The notes: generated by a model from the sequence alone, not told the origin. A stretch of DNA of 64,000 nucleotides from Gracilaria vermiculophylla (GCA_019155205.2 JAHNZQ020000308.1:2597998-2661997); one strand, 5' to 3'; positions 52,989-63,866 are shown, counted from the stretch's first letter. A program made the numbers and translations.

Positions 52989-53972
52989 ATGGCAGCAGGC
53001 AAGTCAGATATCGTCCGAAAGCGTCTCATGTCGGCCGGTCTGTCGCTGGATGAATGTATCAAATACGTGGACATCCTACGCTCGTTTCTCAGCGCTCGCA
53101 TGACCAAAATTCAGTTCGAAGATCAGATGACCAAACTGCTACCCAAGGACAAGATTCATGTACATAACTCCATCATCCAAGACATCTTGTTCAGAGCCCA
53201 GCAAAAACGCGATGGCTTGCGAGATCTTCCAGTCCTTTTCCCTTCCAAGAAGCCAGTCCCGTCTTCTAGGCCACCCGTCAAAATACCAAATGGTCCGCTC
53301 AAGAAGGCTGCCCCCCCCAAGGCCGGCATCAAGCGACCCCATGACGATCTCGACCCCATCACCGTCAAAGGCACGCCAAGCGACGATACAAGCGTGCAAA
53401 CCGCCAAGCGTCAAAAGGTCCGCCCAGCAGCTCCGAAGAAACCCCCCGCAGAAATTGACAAAGTCAAGCCCGTCAAAGTCCCGGAGAAGATATCGCCGAA
53501 GCCAAGGAGACCAAAGCCTCCAGAGAAATCTCCAAGCCTCCCTCCACCGTCGCCGGGCCGGCCGGCAGCAGCGCGCACTGCGCCGTCCAAGCTGGCACCC
53601 ATGGTTCCTTCAACCGAGCTTCCGACGTACGACATGCCGTTTCAGCCGCTTCAACCGGGCTGTGGTATTGACTACGAGTTGTTCCTCAAGCTGCGGCACC
53701 GAATGAAGCGGATAGCGGTAGAACAGGCCGGCATGGGCGAACTTCAGGACGACGCCGTCGGCGCCATGGTTCATGCGATCGAGATGCGTGTGAAATGGCT
53801 GCTGCAGCTGGCAGTGCGACAACGGAGGGCGCGCAACAATATTGTACCCCGCGACAACAAGCAGTGTGGGCCCGTGAGAGGTTGCGACTTGCGGGAACCC
53901 GCGAAACGGAACCCCGCCATTCTCGGGGAGGAGCGGGTGATGGATTTAGAGCGTTTGTCGATGTTGCTTTGA
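52989..53972 (+). CDS. TADA1: SAGA complex subunit Ada1/TADA1-like
   Basis: A 327-residue protein. Residues ~6-70 match the SAGA-Tad1 domain: 'RKRLMSAGLSLDECIKYVDI', 'FLSARMTKIQFEDQM' and 'VHNSIIQDILFRAQ', where relatives have L..EFD..L and LHN.LI.aIl.NA. A Pro/Lys-rich linker (about 85-210) with possible nuclear signals ('KRPHDDLD', 'KRQKVR') follows. Residues ~232-280 form a histone fold ('LRHRMKRIAVEQAGMGELQD', then 'AIEMRVKWLLQLAV'). In yeast Hfi1/Ada1 and human TADA1 this fold pairs with TAF12 in the core of the SAGA coactivator. The ATG at 52989 sits in a pyrimidine-rich leader. It is single-exon. Confidence 0.85.
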   Translation: MAAGKSDIVRKRLMSAGLSLDECIKYVDILRSFLSARMTKIQFEDQMTKLLPKDKIHVHNSIIQDILFRAQQKRDGLRDLPVLFPSKKPVPSSRPPVKIPNGPLKKAAPPKAGIKRPHDDLDPITVKGTPSDDTSVQTAKRQKVRPAAPKKPPAEIDKVKPVKVPEKISPKPRRPKPPEKSPSLPPPSPGRPAAARTAPSKLAPMVPSTELPTYDMPFQPLQPGCGIDYELFLKLRHRMKRIAVEQAGMGELQDDAVGAMVHAIEMRVKWLLQLAVRQRRARNNIVPRDNKQCGPVRGCDLREPAKRNPAILGEERVMDLERLSMLL

Positions 53973-56080
53973 TTCGGGTTGTTACGCTTAACTTGCTATC
54001 GTTAATAAACGATCGTTCTGACAAGATTTTGAGAGTGGAACGTCCTGTGTTGTGAAGCGAAGGCGTTGCGGGAGCGCTGCGCGCACATCATGAGCCATAT
54101 GGAAGCTTTCGCGGTCGACAAGCGCGGCGGTGAGGTGCGACATGTTCGGGCTTCCACGGGCGATAGCGGCGGGAGTACAGCGCAACACGACAAGATTAGC
54201 ACAGCAGATGATGAGGAACGGTGAGCCGAGCGCAACGGTGGCAGAAAGAGGAGGAACGGGTGACCGGAAGGGGGGAAAGTGGGGTGGGGTGTGGCGGGTG
54301 GCGGGCGGCATGTGGAAGCGGTGTCGTGTCGGTGGCTGCAGCGGCGGCGACGGGCCGTGGTGAGGAGAGGGACAGCGTCAGAAGGACGTGTCTCAAGAAG
54401 TGCAGCGACTGGGCGAATCGCATCAGGAGCTGCACAGCTGTGCCGTTCGGGCACATGTGTCTCTTACAGCATGCCACGCCGGCCCGCACGCGCGCGATGG
54501 GTCGCTGCGGCACGTGTCGCGGTGCCGCGGCACCGGCGCGCTGCTCGAAGCAGATCGCCCCTTACCGCTTCAGCCGCTTTTTTGATGGTTGAGCTGCGTC
54601 GCGTCGCGTCGCGTCGCTGCGTGCGCCTGTCGTACACGCAGTGATGAGCTTGGGCGATTACTTTGCTTGAGGGCTGGTTCCGTCGAACCGTAGTCACAAA
54701 GGATGCGAATGTTTGGCATAGGCCGTGGGTGGGGCTTGGCTGCGCTGCATGGTGTCGTGAACTAGACGCCTCTCATGGGAGCGAACCGATGTTAAAGCAG
54801 CGGTTGCCGTCAGCCCGGCTGCTGCGCACGCTGGTAGGCCATGGCTTGGCCATCACACGTGCTTGTAATATAGCTGGGCGTTATTAAGCTTGCCTGATTG
54901 CTACTGGCTCGAGAGCAATCAACGCTGTTCACGTTTCTCAGTGCAGCGCAGAAAATCAGCAGCTGCTCGTTTTGCGCTCCAACAATTGACTTGGCCATTA
55001 CCATCAGGCGTGCCAAATCGACGCGACGTTCATATTCTCGACACGAATGAACTGGTTGGAAGGCGACCATCAGCCTGGCTCGCTTTCTCTCGTGATACGG
55101 ACATTTCCTACCAACTCGTCTCAATTGCTGCTTCTCATAGCTGTCGTTGTCATCTCTACGAGACCAGCGCAGCACACCCGTCTTGCACACCACCTAAACT
55201 TGGTTACTCCTCGTAGCCTCTCCTATCGTCCGAGTAGTATTGTAATTCTGTTCTCATATATTCTTGGTAACCCTGATGTCTACTCTCTTTTTCTCTCCAG
55301 CCACTAAAGAGAGAGATGATGCTTTCAGCAGCAAGAGAAGCAGCCAAGTGTGGTTGTGCGCCATCTTTGATGGCTTCTTGACTGAATGAACGAGTTTTGA
55401 GATGGATCTGAGATGCCCACACTGGATCCGATCGAAATGGCTCAAGCCGAACGGCTCACACGCGTCCGGCTCACTTGCAACCGGCTCATGTGCAAACGGC
55501 TCACGTGCAACCGGCTCACGGCTGCGTGGCATAGTGTGTTCAACGAAACACAGGCAGTACAGGGCACTTGCGTAGCCATTGATGATGGCAGCTCGGTGAG
55601 GAGGCTTTTTGCAGGCTCTGTCCGGCCACGATTCACATCGCCGATGGAGAACATGCAACGAGTCCTCACTGAGTATCATTTTGCTACCGCACCACTGGCC
55701 ATCCAATGGGCATTCAGAACTTATCCACGTGGACCAACCAGCGCGCGCGGCCGAGCTCAGTCGCGTAGGCATCCAACAGCGCCAATCGGACACTCGCCCA
55801 GATAGATGGACGCTCTTGAGTCTCCGTTCGCAGGTGCTGTGCGCATCTCTCGCACTTGGCGCTTCCCTACTGAGTGCCACCGTTAGGCATTCTTCCACCC
55901 CTCCCTCTCTCCCCCCCCCATCCGCTTCTCCTATCCCTTTCTCCTGCTTCTCTGTCGACCGCCTATCAATCCGTGTCCCCGCGATTGCGTGATCGATACT
56001 GCATCGTGAGTTTTGCGCTCATCGTGATCCACGCACCAGTGCTTGCTGCTGTCCGTCCGAGCGCATCCCGACTGTTCGCA
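53973..56080. other. Two-kilobase gene-free region
   Basis: Between TADA1 and the CFA synthase, both plus strand. It contains the 15-bp tandem repeat at 55452-55526. Open frames on both strands near 53990-54650 and 55254-55898 carry no recognisable domain. A GTCGC run near 54596-54617 is a minor repeat. The last ~150 bp are C/T-rich, typical of leaders here. Confidence 0.45.
55452..55526. repeat. 15-bp tandem repeat, CGGCTCACGTGCAAC type, five units
   Basis: Five consecutive 15-bp units beginning CGGCTCA. Units 2-4 share CGGCTCANNTGCAAN, and one contains CACGTG, the core E-box/G-box. It lies about 560-630 bp upstream of the CFA synthase start. Because 15 is a multiple of three, the minus strand can be read as a 5-residue 'EP(V/F)A' repeat, but I see no gene around it. 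Confidence 0.85.
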
Positions 56081-57385
56081 ATGGGGAGCGTGCCCTTTGT
56101 GGAGAGCGTCCGTGCAAAGTTCATGAAAGTGGCCGATGCATTCTTTCGCTTTTTCGTCGTTGAGTTTCTCTCCAGGGGCATTCTCAAAGGGCACCTCACG
56201 CTTGAAATGGCCGATGAGAAAATGCGTTTTGGCGAGTTGAAGGCATCGGCTCTCAGCGCAAACCATCCGGTGGTGACGCTGTGTGTGCAGCACCCCGCGC
56301 AGTTCTTTGTGCGCGTGGCAACTGCCGCCGATATCGGTCTGGCGGAGGCGTACATGGCCGGTGACATTGAGGCCAGCGGTGAGCAACTGCTCAATCTGTT
56401 CAAGCTGTTGATTTTGAATCGCGACAGCGCCGGCCTCAACGCGGCGCAGTTGACGCTTTCCAAACTGGGGTGCGTGTTCAACCGCGCCGCTCATGTGTTG
56501 AGGAGTAACACGGTGAACGGGTCCTCGCGTAACATCGCTGCGCATTACGACTTGTCAAACGAGCTGTTCGCGTGCTTTCTCGGGCAGAGCTGGACGTACT
56601 CGTGCGCCATGTTTGAAGAGGAGGATGACCTGGACACGGCGCAGTGGCGAAAGCTGGACACCATCATGGAAAAGGGTATGATCGACGAGAGTTGCCACGT
56701 GCTGGAGGTGGGGTGCGGGTGGGGCGAATTCGCCATTCGCGCGGCGCAGAGGACAGGGTGTCGAGTGACGGGCATCACTCTGTCCGACGAGCAGCTGCAG
56801 CTGGGTCGCGAGCGCGTGAGGGAGGCGGGCGTGGAGGGGCGCGTGCAGCTGCTCAAGATGGATTACCGCGAGCTGGGCACGCTGGGAGTGAAGTTTGACC
56901 GCATGGTGTCCATCGAGATGATCGAGGCGGTGGGGCACGAGTTCCTGGGGCGGTTTTTCTGCGAGGTGGGGTCGGTGCTGACTGCGGAGGCAGTGGCGGT
57001 GATTCAGGTGATCACGACGCCGGAGGAGCGGTACGAGGAGTACCGGCGGTCGTCGGACTTCATCCAGAAGTACATATTCCCGGGGGGGCTGTGCCCGAGC
57101 TTCGAGGCGGTGGTGAGCGCGTCGGCGCGGGCGGGGCTGAGCGTGGAGGGGGCGGAGAACGTGGGGCCGCAGTACGCGAGGACGCTGCGCGCGTGGCGGG
57201 CGCGCTTCGAGCGCGGCGTGAAGGAGGGCGCGGTGGCGGCGGCGGGCTTTGACGGGCGCTTCGAGCGCATGTGGCGCTACTACCTGTGCTACTGCGAGGC
57301 GGGCTTCGGCACGCGCACGCTGGGCGTGCAGCAGGTGGTGCTGAGCCGCGCGGGCAACACGGCCGCGCTGCCGCGCGCGCAGTGA
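56081..57385 (+). CDS. Cyclopropane-fatty-acyl-phospholipid synthase-like methyltransferase
   Basis: A 434-residue SAM-dependent enzyme that adds a methylene bridge to (or methylates) unsaturated acyl chains of membrane phospholipids. The N-terminal lipid-binding domain contains 'LAEAYMAGDIEASGEQLL' (about 87-104), typical of CFA synthases. The junction 'NIAAHYDLSNELFACFLGQS' and 'WTYSCAMFE' is the bacterial-type HYDLGNDLF...MTYS motif. SAM motif I 'VLEVGCGWGEF' is at ~207-217, and 'MVSIEMIEAVGHEFLGRFF' carries conserved acids. 'YIFPGGLCPSF' is also diagnostic. There is no clear transit peptide. The frame extends upstream without ATG; 56081 matches the domain start. The family is bacterial in origin and widespread in algae and plants. 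Confidence 0.93.
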   Translation: MGSVPFVESVRAKFMKVADAFFRFFVVEFLSRGILKGHLTLEMADEKMRFGELKASALSANHPVVTLCVQHPAQFFVRVATAADIGLAEAYMAGDIEASGEQLLNLFKLLILNRDSAGLNAAQLTLSKLGCVFNRAAHVLRSNTVNGSSRNIAAHYDLSNELFACFLGQSWTYSCAMFEEEDDLDTAQWRKLDTIMEKGMIDESCHVLEVGCGWGEFAIRAAQRTGCRVTGITLSDEQLQLGRERVREAGVEGRVQLLKMDYRELGTLGVKFDRMVSIEMIEAVGHEFLGRFFCEVGSVLTAEAVAVIQVITTPEERYEEYRRSSDFIQKYIFPGGLCPSFEAVVSASARAGLSVEGAENVGPQYARTLRAWRARFERGVKEGAVAAAGFDGRFERMWRYYLCYCEAGFGTRTLGVQQVVLSRAGNTAALPRAQ

Positions 57386-57836
57386 CGGCGGCGGCGGCGC
57401 GCTTGTTTTTGTTTTTTGTTTTTGCGGGCGATTTTGCGAATTTGGGGCGCGCGCGGCGCGCGGCGCGCGGCGCGCGAGCAACGGCTCGGCAGCCGCGCGC
57501 GCCGCGGCCGCGCGCGCCCGTGTTTGCGCGCCGCGCGCGACGCCCTCGCCGCCCGTCTGCACGCGGGCGACGCGCGCGTCGCCGCGCGCCACTTGTGAAC
57601 CACCGTGCCCGCTTCGCCCACGCACGCGCGCCCGTTGTGTAGTATCCTGCGCCCCGGCGCCCTCCCGGTAGCCCACTCAACTGTCGCTGCCCGACTCCCC
57701 CGCGCCGCCCCCGTTTTCTTCATTAATCATGCGCTTAAAACTCCCCCCCTCGTGCCGCTCCCCTGGGCGCGGCGCCTGTGCCTAGGCCGTCTCGCCGTCC
57801 CCTTGCCGTCCCCTCGCCGTCCCCTCGCCGTCCCCT

Positions 57837-57888
57837 CCCCCTCCCCCCCCCCCCTCCCCCCCCCCCCCCCCCCCTCCCCCCCCCCCCG

Positions 57889-57920
<32 letters not shown>
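57837..57920 (+). repeat. Near-homopolymeric poly-C tract
   Basis: Long C runs broken only by single T or G bases. It stops just before the assembly gap and resumes after it (58070-58078 and on). Such tracts can form i-motif or G-quadruplex structure and are hard to sequence. Confidence 0.9.
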
Positions 57921-57921
<1 letters not shown>

Positions 57922-57969
57922 CCGCCGCCCCGCTCCCCCCCCATGTCCGCGCTCCGCCGTCGAAAACCC

Positions 57970-58069
57970 NNNNNNNNNNNNNNNNNNNNNNNNNNNNNNN
58001 NNNNNNNNNNNNNNNNNNNNNNNNNNNNNNNNNNNNNNNNNNNNNNNNNNNNNNNNNNNNNNNNNNNNN
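57970..58069. other. Assembly gap of 100 N
   Basis: Exactly 100 N, a size often used for gaps of unknown length. C runs flank it on both sides, so the missing sequence is probably more of the poly-C tract. Confidence 0.95.
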
Positions 58070-58226
58070 CCCCCCCCCTTCCACCCCCCTTTCCCTCCCC
58101 CCTTTCCCCCCACCAGCTGCCCCGCCCGCCCTTTGCGCTTGCTGCCTTCCCCCCCCCCCTTCGCCCCCCCCCCCTCTCCTCCTCCTCCCTCTCTGCGCAC
58201 CGCACACCCCTCCGCCGCCTGCCGTC

Positions 58227-61036
58227 ATGTGCGAGAATCACTCCGCTCAGCGCAGCGCCGCCTCGCCGCCGCACTCGCCCTCGCCCTCGCCGCCGCGCTC
58301 GCGCTCGCGCTCGCGCTCGCGCTCGCGCTCGCCCCGCGCGCTCGCCTACCTCGAAGGCTTTGTCACCCACGGCTCGCGCTCCGTCGCCGTCAACCACCCC
58401 ATCACATGCGCCCAATTCACGTTCGGCCGCTCCGACCCCGCCGCCGCCGACAGCCCGCTCAAGCCGCTGTACCCCGAAGTTCACCTCGGCCTCGGGCTGT
58501 CGTCCAAGCTCAGCCGAGTGCACGCGCGCATTGACTACGACCGCCACTCGCGCTCCTTCACCATCACCTGCCTCGGGCGCAACCCCGTGCTGCTCACCCC
58601 CGCGCCGCGCGCCAAGGAGCTGCGCCTCGCCGACAAGAAGGCGCGCGCGCTGCGCGACGGCGCCGCGCTGAAAATCGCAGACGCGCGCCTGGTGTTCCGC
58701 ACGCACGCCGCGCGCGCGCACTCGCCGTCGCAGCCCGCGCGCGCGTCGCGCTCGCCGTCGTCGCCGCCGAGGAAGCGCAAGCGCAGGGAGTGGATCAAGT
58801 CGGAGCTGCAGTCGCTGCGCGCGCTCATGATGCGCTTTGGCTACGGCCGCTGGCGCAAAATCCTCGCGGAGACCAGCAGCCGCCTGGCGGAGCGCCAGCC
58901 CGACGAGCTGGTGCCCGTGGCGCGCACGTTTGTGGCCAGGTGCTACCTGCACGCGCGCCCGGGCGTGGAGCAGAAGGCGCTCATGGACATTCTGCGCCGC
59001 CACCCCGTGCAGCTGTTTGACGGCGACGAGCGCCTGGTGAAGCGCGAAATTGAGGAGCTTTTGGAGCACGCCAAATCGCTCATTGAGCCAAATGAGAGGA
59101 GGAAGTACGTGCGCTGGGCGCGCAAGCTGCGCCTGTTGAGCCGCCTGCACGATGTGCATGACCACCCCTCCTTACAGCGCTTGCGCGCCGGTGAGTTGCG
59201 CGTGCTCACCCCGCCCCCGGCCTTGTACTGGACCTCCAACGACGATGCCGACTTTATCATTGGGTCCTACAGACACGGGTACGGCGCCATCGAGGCCATT
59301 CGGCAGGATCTTCAACTGGCGTTTTTCAAGCGCTACGCACAGCCCTCAACTGGCAAGAAGACCATCACGCCAGTCAAGAGTGAGGGCGTTGCGCACAGCG
59401 CCAACCCGGACGCCGCGCACATGGACATGGACGACGACGACGACGACGACGAGAACGACCACGATCCGGACAAGGACGAGGATGACCGCCACGCGCTCAG
59501 CATGAACGAAGACGTGGATGACGAGAACATGCACGAGTTGCCGGTGCACAAGCGCAAAAAGCGCCCCAAACTTGGTCACGCGCAACAGTCGAGCTCGCTC
59601 AAAGAAGAGGCACAGCTTGCCATGACCGCCGCTCTTGCGGCCGCCGGTAGTGCGCACCAGTCACTGCTTAACACTCCGCACTCGCAGGACGACTCGGACA
59701 TGTCGCCGTTGGATGGCAATGCCGTTGAGGCTGTCACGGCCGCTGTTCAGAGCCGTCTCAGCACGCACGAAAACGGAACCCATGGGTCCAAGAGCAATTC
59801 GAAGGACGACTCGGCGTCCGACGCGGAGAAAAGAAAGCAAAAACGGCTTGTGCCGAAGAGGGGCCCGCGAATCGGCAACGAAGACGGATTTAACAACCCG
59901 GAGGACGCGGAGGCGGCGCGAAAGGCCATGGCGGACGAAAATGGCCTCGTTCCGTTTCCAAACAGCGAAGCGCTCATGAAACGGCTCAAGTCGATCATTA
60001 ACTCGTGTGCAAAAGAATACGACAGGAACATGAGGGAGTTGAAGAAGAAGCAGATGGCGGAATGCCGAGCCAAGCAGCGCAAAAACGACCTGGCGGCTCG
60101 CAAAGCGGAGAAGGAAGCGGAGAAAACGCGACGCAGAGCAGAGAAGCGCATACGAAAGTCGCAGCCGTTTTCAAAGAAGGAAGCGTTGGAGTTTGAACGA
60201 GCGCTGTCCAACTTTGGCGTGGTGTACAAAGAAGACGGCAAGTGTGTGGACTGGGCGTGGTTTCATTCCAAGGTGGAAGGATTTGACGCCAAGTACGATG
60301 AAACTCTGGACGCTGCGTACGTTGAGCTGTTGTCGGAAGCGCATCTGAGCAACGATCTGTCAGCGGCCAAGGAGGACGAGGACTTTGAAGCGGTGGACAC
60401 TCTGAATAAAAGGAAGAACTCTTCAACTGTTTTCAGCACTCTGACAACAGAACGCGCGGAGAAGCTGATCGAGCGTTTGGAGTTCTTTCGTGCGCTGCGA
60501 GGAGAGGTACTTGTGCACCCTAGACTAAAGTCGATTCTGCGAGGGTTCAAAAAGACAAGGGACCTACCTGTGTGGTGGAAGGGCCCCGACGACCGGTCGC
60601 TGCTGATCGGCGTGGACCGGTACGGGTTCAACGGGTGGGACAACATGCTGAAGGACGGCGAGCTGACTTTCATGTCGTCCATGAAAAGCTGGCAGCAGAA
60701 GGCGGTGAACGAGTCGAAGGGGTCAAAACGGCTGGCCATGCCCAAGGCGTCGGCGGGCATAAAGCGTGCGTTTGCGTTGTTGCGGTACTTTCGAACGCGA
60801 GCAAACGACCCGCACTTTGAAATTTACGCTCGCAACGGAAGCAGCGCGGCGGCGGGCGCCTCCGCGGCGCATGGGGCGTGTGGCAGAGGTGGCTCGGGCA
60901 GCAGCGGGCCATTCGGGGGCGCCAACGGGGCTGCGCGCGGCGGGGAGTGGGGTAGGGCGAAGGAGGAGTACGTGTTGGAGGACGACAAGCCGCTGATGGA
61001 GCTGGTGCGCGACAGGGAGGTGGCGCGAAAGCGGGT

Positions 61037-61067
<31 letters not shown>

Positions 61068-61985
61068 GCGTCGGCGGCGTCGGCGGCGTCGGCGGCTTCG
61101 GCTGCGGGGGCTGCGCGGGCTGCGCGGGCTGCGGGGGCCGCAGGGGCGGGGGTGCACAACACGGGGAGGCCGCGGACGCTGCGTCGGACGCTGATTGAGA
61201 TTGCGAAAGACGAGCATGGAATTCTGATGCTGCCGGCCAACCTCGGGGACGGGCTGTACCTGCTGTGCCTGGGGGAAATCGTGCCGGGGGCGGCGGAGTT
61301 TTGCAAGAATGGAGTGGTGTACCCCGTGGGGTTCCGGACGATTCGAAACGTGATGGGGACGGCGTATCTGTGCGAGGTGCTGGCAAACGAGGACCGGACG
61401 CGGCCGGTGTTCCGCATCAGCGTCGTGGAGGGGTTCAACGAAAAGGCGAGCGACGAGGACAGCATGTGGAGCGGGCAGAGGGAGGTGGCGAGCGGGGTGA
61501 ACGTGATGACGGTGTGGATGCGCGTGGTGAACGAGCACATGGGGAGGGAGGTGCTGCACGGGGGCGACAACCGGGTGTACCTGACGTGCGGGCCGGAGCG
61601 GTTCGGCATGTACGAGCCGACGATTGTGTACCACATCCAGAAGCTGGCCGGCGCCAAGTTCATGGAGGGCTTTGTGCTGCGCGACTTTAGCCGGCGCGGC
61701 AAGGGGCAGTACGTGGAGGCGTCGGTGGGGCTGCTGGACGCCATGCTCAACGCGCTGGACGGCAAGCTGAACCGGCGCGTGTGGCGGCGCTCGCGCGACG
61801 TGACGCTGACGGACGAGGAGGGGGAGGAGGGCGCGGAGGGGGGGGGGGAGGGCGCGGCGCGGCGCGAGCACGCGGTGCTGGCGGAGGGGCGCGAGATGAG
61901 CATCCCGGAGCAGTGGCGGTCGGGGGGGGGCGGCGACGGGCGGCGCCGGCAGCGGCGGCGCGCGGCGGGCGCGGCGCACGGCTGA
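58227..61985 (+). CDS. FHA-SANT-FYRN/FYRC multidomain nuclear protein
   Basis: A 1252-residue single-exon protein. A Ser/Arg repeat (about 18-36) precedes an FHA domain (about 40-160: 'FTFGRSD', 'SSKLSRVHARIDYD', 'FTITCLGRNPVLL'), which reads phosphothreonine. A basic helix ('RKRKRREW') leads into a SANT-like segment (about 188-250, 'LRALMMRFGYGRWRKILAE'). More SANT/Myb-like helices are at ~340-360 ('ADFIIGSYRHGYGAIEAI') and ~782-806 ('WWKGPDDRSLLIGVDRYGFN'), both in CHD/ISWI C-terminal style. In between are acidic, basic and coiled stretches. After an Ala run (about 935-970) come FYRN (about 978-1043, 'GVVYPVGFRTIRNVM') and FYRC (about 1045-1160, 'MYEPTIVYHIQKLAGAKF'). FYR domains occur in MLL and TBRG1. 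It is probably a chromatin-bound signalling reader. Confidence 0.85.
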
Positions 61986-62162
61986 CGCCGCGCGGCAGTA
62001 AAGCGAGTTGCATTGGTGGTGTGCGCGCGGCGCACGCGCGCGCGCGCGCCAGATTGGCGCCGGAGCTGCATGCGTTGTGGGCGTTGCACGTGTATGCATG
62101 CGCTTGCACGTTGTGGAGCGCGCGTCGCGCGCTGCACAAGCTGGCGCGCGCGCGAGAACGAG

Positions 62163-62163
<1 letters not shown>

Positions 62164-62234
<71 letters not shown>
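62164..62234 (+). repeat. 71-nt perfect poly-G tract
   Basis: Uninterrupted G from 62164 to 62234. It lies in the 3' spacer of the FHA-SANT-FYR gene, in the opposite strand sense to the poly-C tract before that gene. True length may differ, as homopolymers this long are unreliable in assemblies. Confidence 0.95.
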
Positions 62235-62710
62235 CGCTTAGCGGCGAGCTGGGCTGGAAGGGGAGAGGGGGGGGTGCACGGCGTGCATTGTTAACGGTGA
62301 TGGGGCGGGCGCGACGGGGGCGCGACGGGGGCGCGACGTCGAGCGGCCGCGGGGTGCGGAGCTCGCGCGCGCGCGCGTGGCGGCGGCAGCGAGGCGCGCG
62401 GTGTAAGCCAGCGCGGCGGCGACAAGGCAGCGGCGCGCCAGCGGTGAGGACGCAGCGAGCACGTAGCACGCGGCGGCGGCGGGCGCGCGGCCGCGGGGAC
62501 TGACTGCGCACGCGTGGCGCGGCGTCGAGCTGGCTGATTGTCGGATTCTTGGCGAAAAGCGCGCGCGGGCGGCGACGCGCGACGCGCTTGCTTGCGTGCG
62601 CGACACGGCGGCGCGTGGGCGCGGGGGCGCGTGGGCGCTCGCGACGCCGCGCGGCAGCGGCGCGCCGCTTGTTTGTTTTACACACGACAGGGGCGCTAAT
62701 GCTACACAAT

Positions 62711-62713
62711 CAC

Positions 62714-62745
<32 letters not shown>

Positions 62746-62761
62746 CACCACACACACACAG
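62711..62761. repeat. CA dinucleotide microsatellite
   Basis: An imperfect (CA)n run with AA and TA interruptions, just downstream of the MYB stop codon on its minus-strand transcript, probably in its 3' UTR. Confidence 0.9.
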
Positions 62762-62771
62762 CGACGCGCAG

Positions 62772-62867
62772 CTACGAGCGCAGCGTGTCCTGCCCTACCA
62801 GGCACAGCAGCGTCATGCCGCACGTGTTGGGCACCGAGTACTTGTCGTCGTGCGGCGGGGCGGCGGC

Positions 62868-62898
<31 letters not shown>

Positions 62899-63422
62899 CG
62901 CGCGCCCGGCGGCGGCGGCTTGAGCTCGGCCAGCGACGGGTTCTGGCGCTTGGCCTCGCGCATGAGGCGCATAAAGTACTTTTGGCTGTGCGTGCGCACC
63001 TGCGTCATGTTGCGCGTGCCCACGTGCGCCGAGATGGAGCGCAGGTTCTTGTAGCCGTACATGGTGAGCGCCTCCAGGAAGAGCTTGTGCTCGTCGGGCG
63101 TCCAGTAGCGGCTCTGGCCGGCCACCTTGGCGCCCTTGTGCGCCGCGCTGCGCGGCTTCTTGCAGATTTTGCGCCGCGACGACGACGGCGCCTTGCTGGG
63201 CGCGCTCTTGCACTCCTCCAGGCGCGCCGACACGTCGCTGCACAGCGACAGCGCCTCCTTGTCGTGGCGCGCCGCGCGCCGCTGCTGCTGCTGCTGCGGC
63301 GGCGGCGGCGGCGGCGGAGGCGGCGCTGAGTGCGACGCGGCGGCGGCTGCGGCGGCGGGGCGGCACGCAGCCGCTCCGGCGGCCGTGAGCGCGGCCGCGG
63401 CGGCGGCGACGGCGGCGGGCGG

Positions 63423-63464
<42 letters not shown>

Positions 63465-63567
63465 AGCGGGGCGCACAGCGGCGGAAGTGGTGTGCGAGCT
63501 GGCCGTGGGCGAGACGGAGCAGTTGGGCGCGGGCGAGTCGTGCGTGGAGGCGTGGTTAGAGGCGGGT

Positions 63568-63610
<43 letters not shown>

Positions 63611-63830
63611 TGGGGCGCAGCGCGTGCAGCTGGCGGCGCAGGCGCTCGACGTGCGAGTGGGCGTCGGCCAGCTGGCACTGCAGGCTATGCGCCAGCTGCG
63701 TCTCGGCGTGCAGGCGCGCCAGCACGGCATCGAACTGGTCGGCCGGCACGACACGCTGCGGAGGGGGCGGCGGCGGCGGCGGGGGGGACATGGAGTGAGA
63801 CGACGACGCGGTGGGCGACGGTGCGGCGGA

Positions 63831-63866
<36 letters not shown>

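Larger units (their letters stand above)
57386..58226. other. Spacer with poly-C tract and assembly gap
   Basis: Between CFA synthase and the FHA-SANT-FYR gene. It contains AT-poor, T-run DNA after the CFA stop, the poly-C tract, the N gap, and a C/T-rich leader ending at the ATG at 58227. Confidence 0.6.
61986..62771. other. Convergent spacer with poly-G and CA repeats
   Basis: About 790 bp between the ends of the FHA-SANT-FYR gene (+) and the MYB gene (-). It contains GCGC runs, a 71-nt poly-G tract and a CA microsatellite. Domain-free frames on both strands come from the repeats. Confidence 0.6.

Noticed and set aside
53988..54454. Overlapping minus-strand frames downstream of TADA1
   Set aside because: Ser/Pro/Arg-rich with no domain; they appear in two phases at once, as expected from composition.
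55254..55898. Minus-strand frame with an EPVA-type five-residue repeat
   Set aside because: The repeat follows from the 15-bp DNA repeat; the rest has no domain or signal peptide in the right place.
56555..57676. A 373-codon minus-strand frame antisense to CFA synthase
   Set aside because: It is a shadow of the GC-rich third codon positions of CFA synthase, which is unmistakable on the plus strand.
57735..59165. Long minus-strand frame across the N gap and antisense to the FHA gene
   Set aside because: It crosses undefined bases and mirrors the plus-strand coding frame; the plus strand has clear domains.
60723..62137. Long minus-strand frames antisense to the FYR part of the FHA-SANT-FYR gene
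   Set aside because: They are Pro/Arg/Ala-rich shadows without domains.
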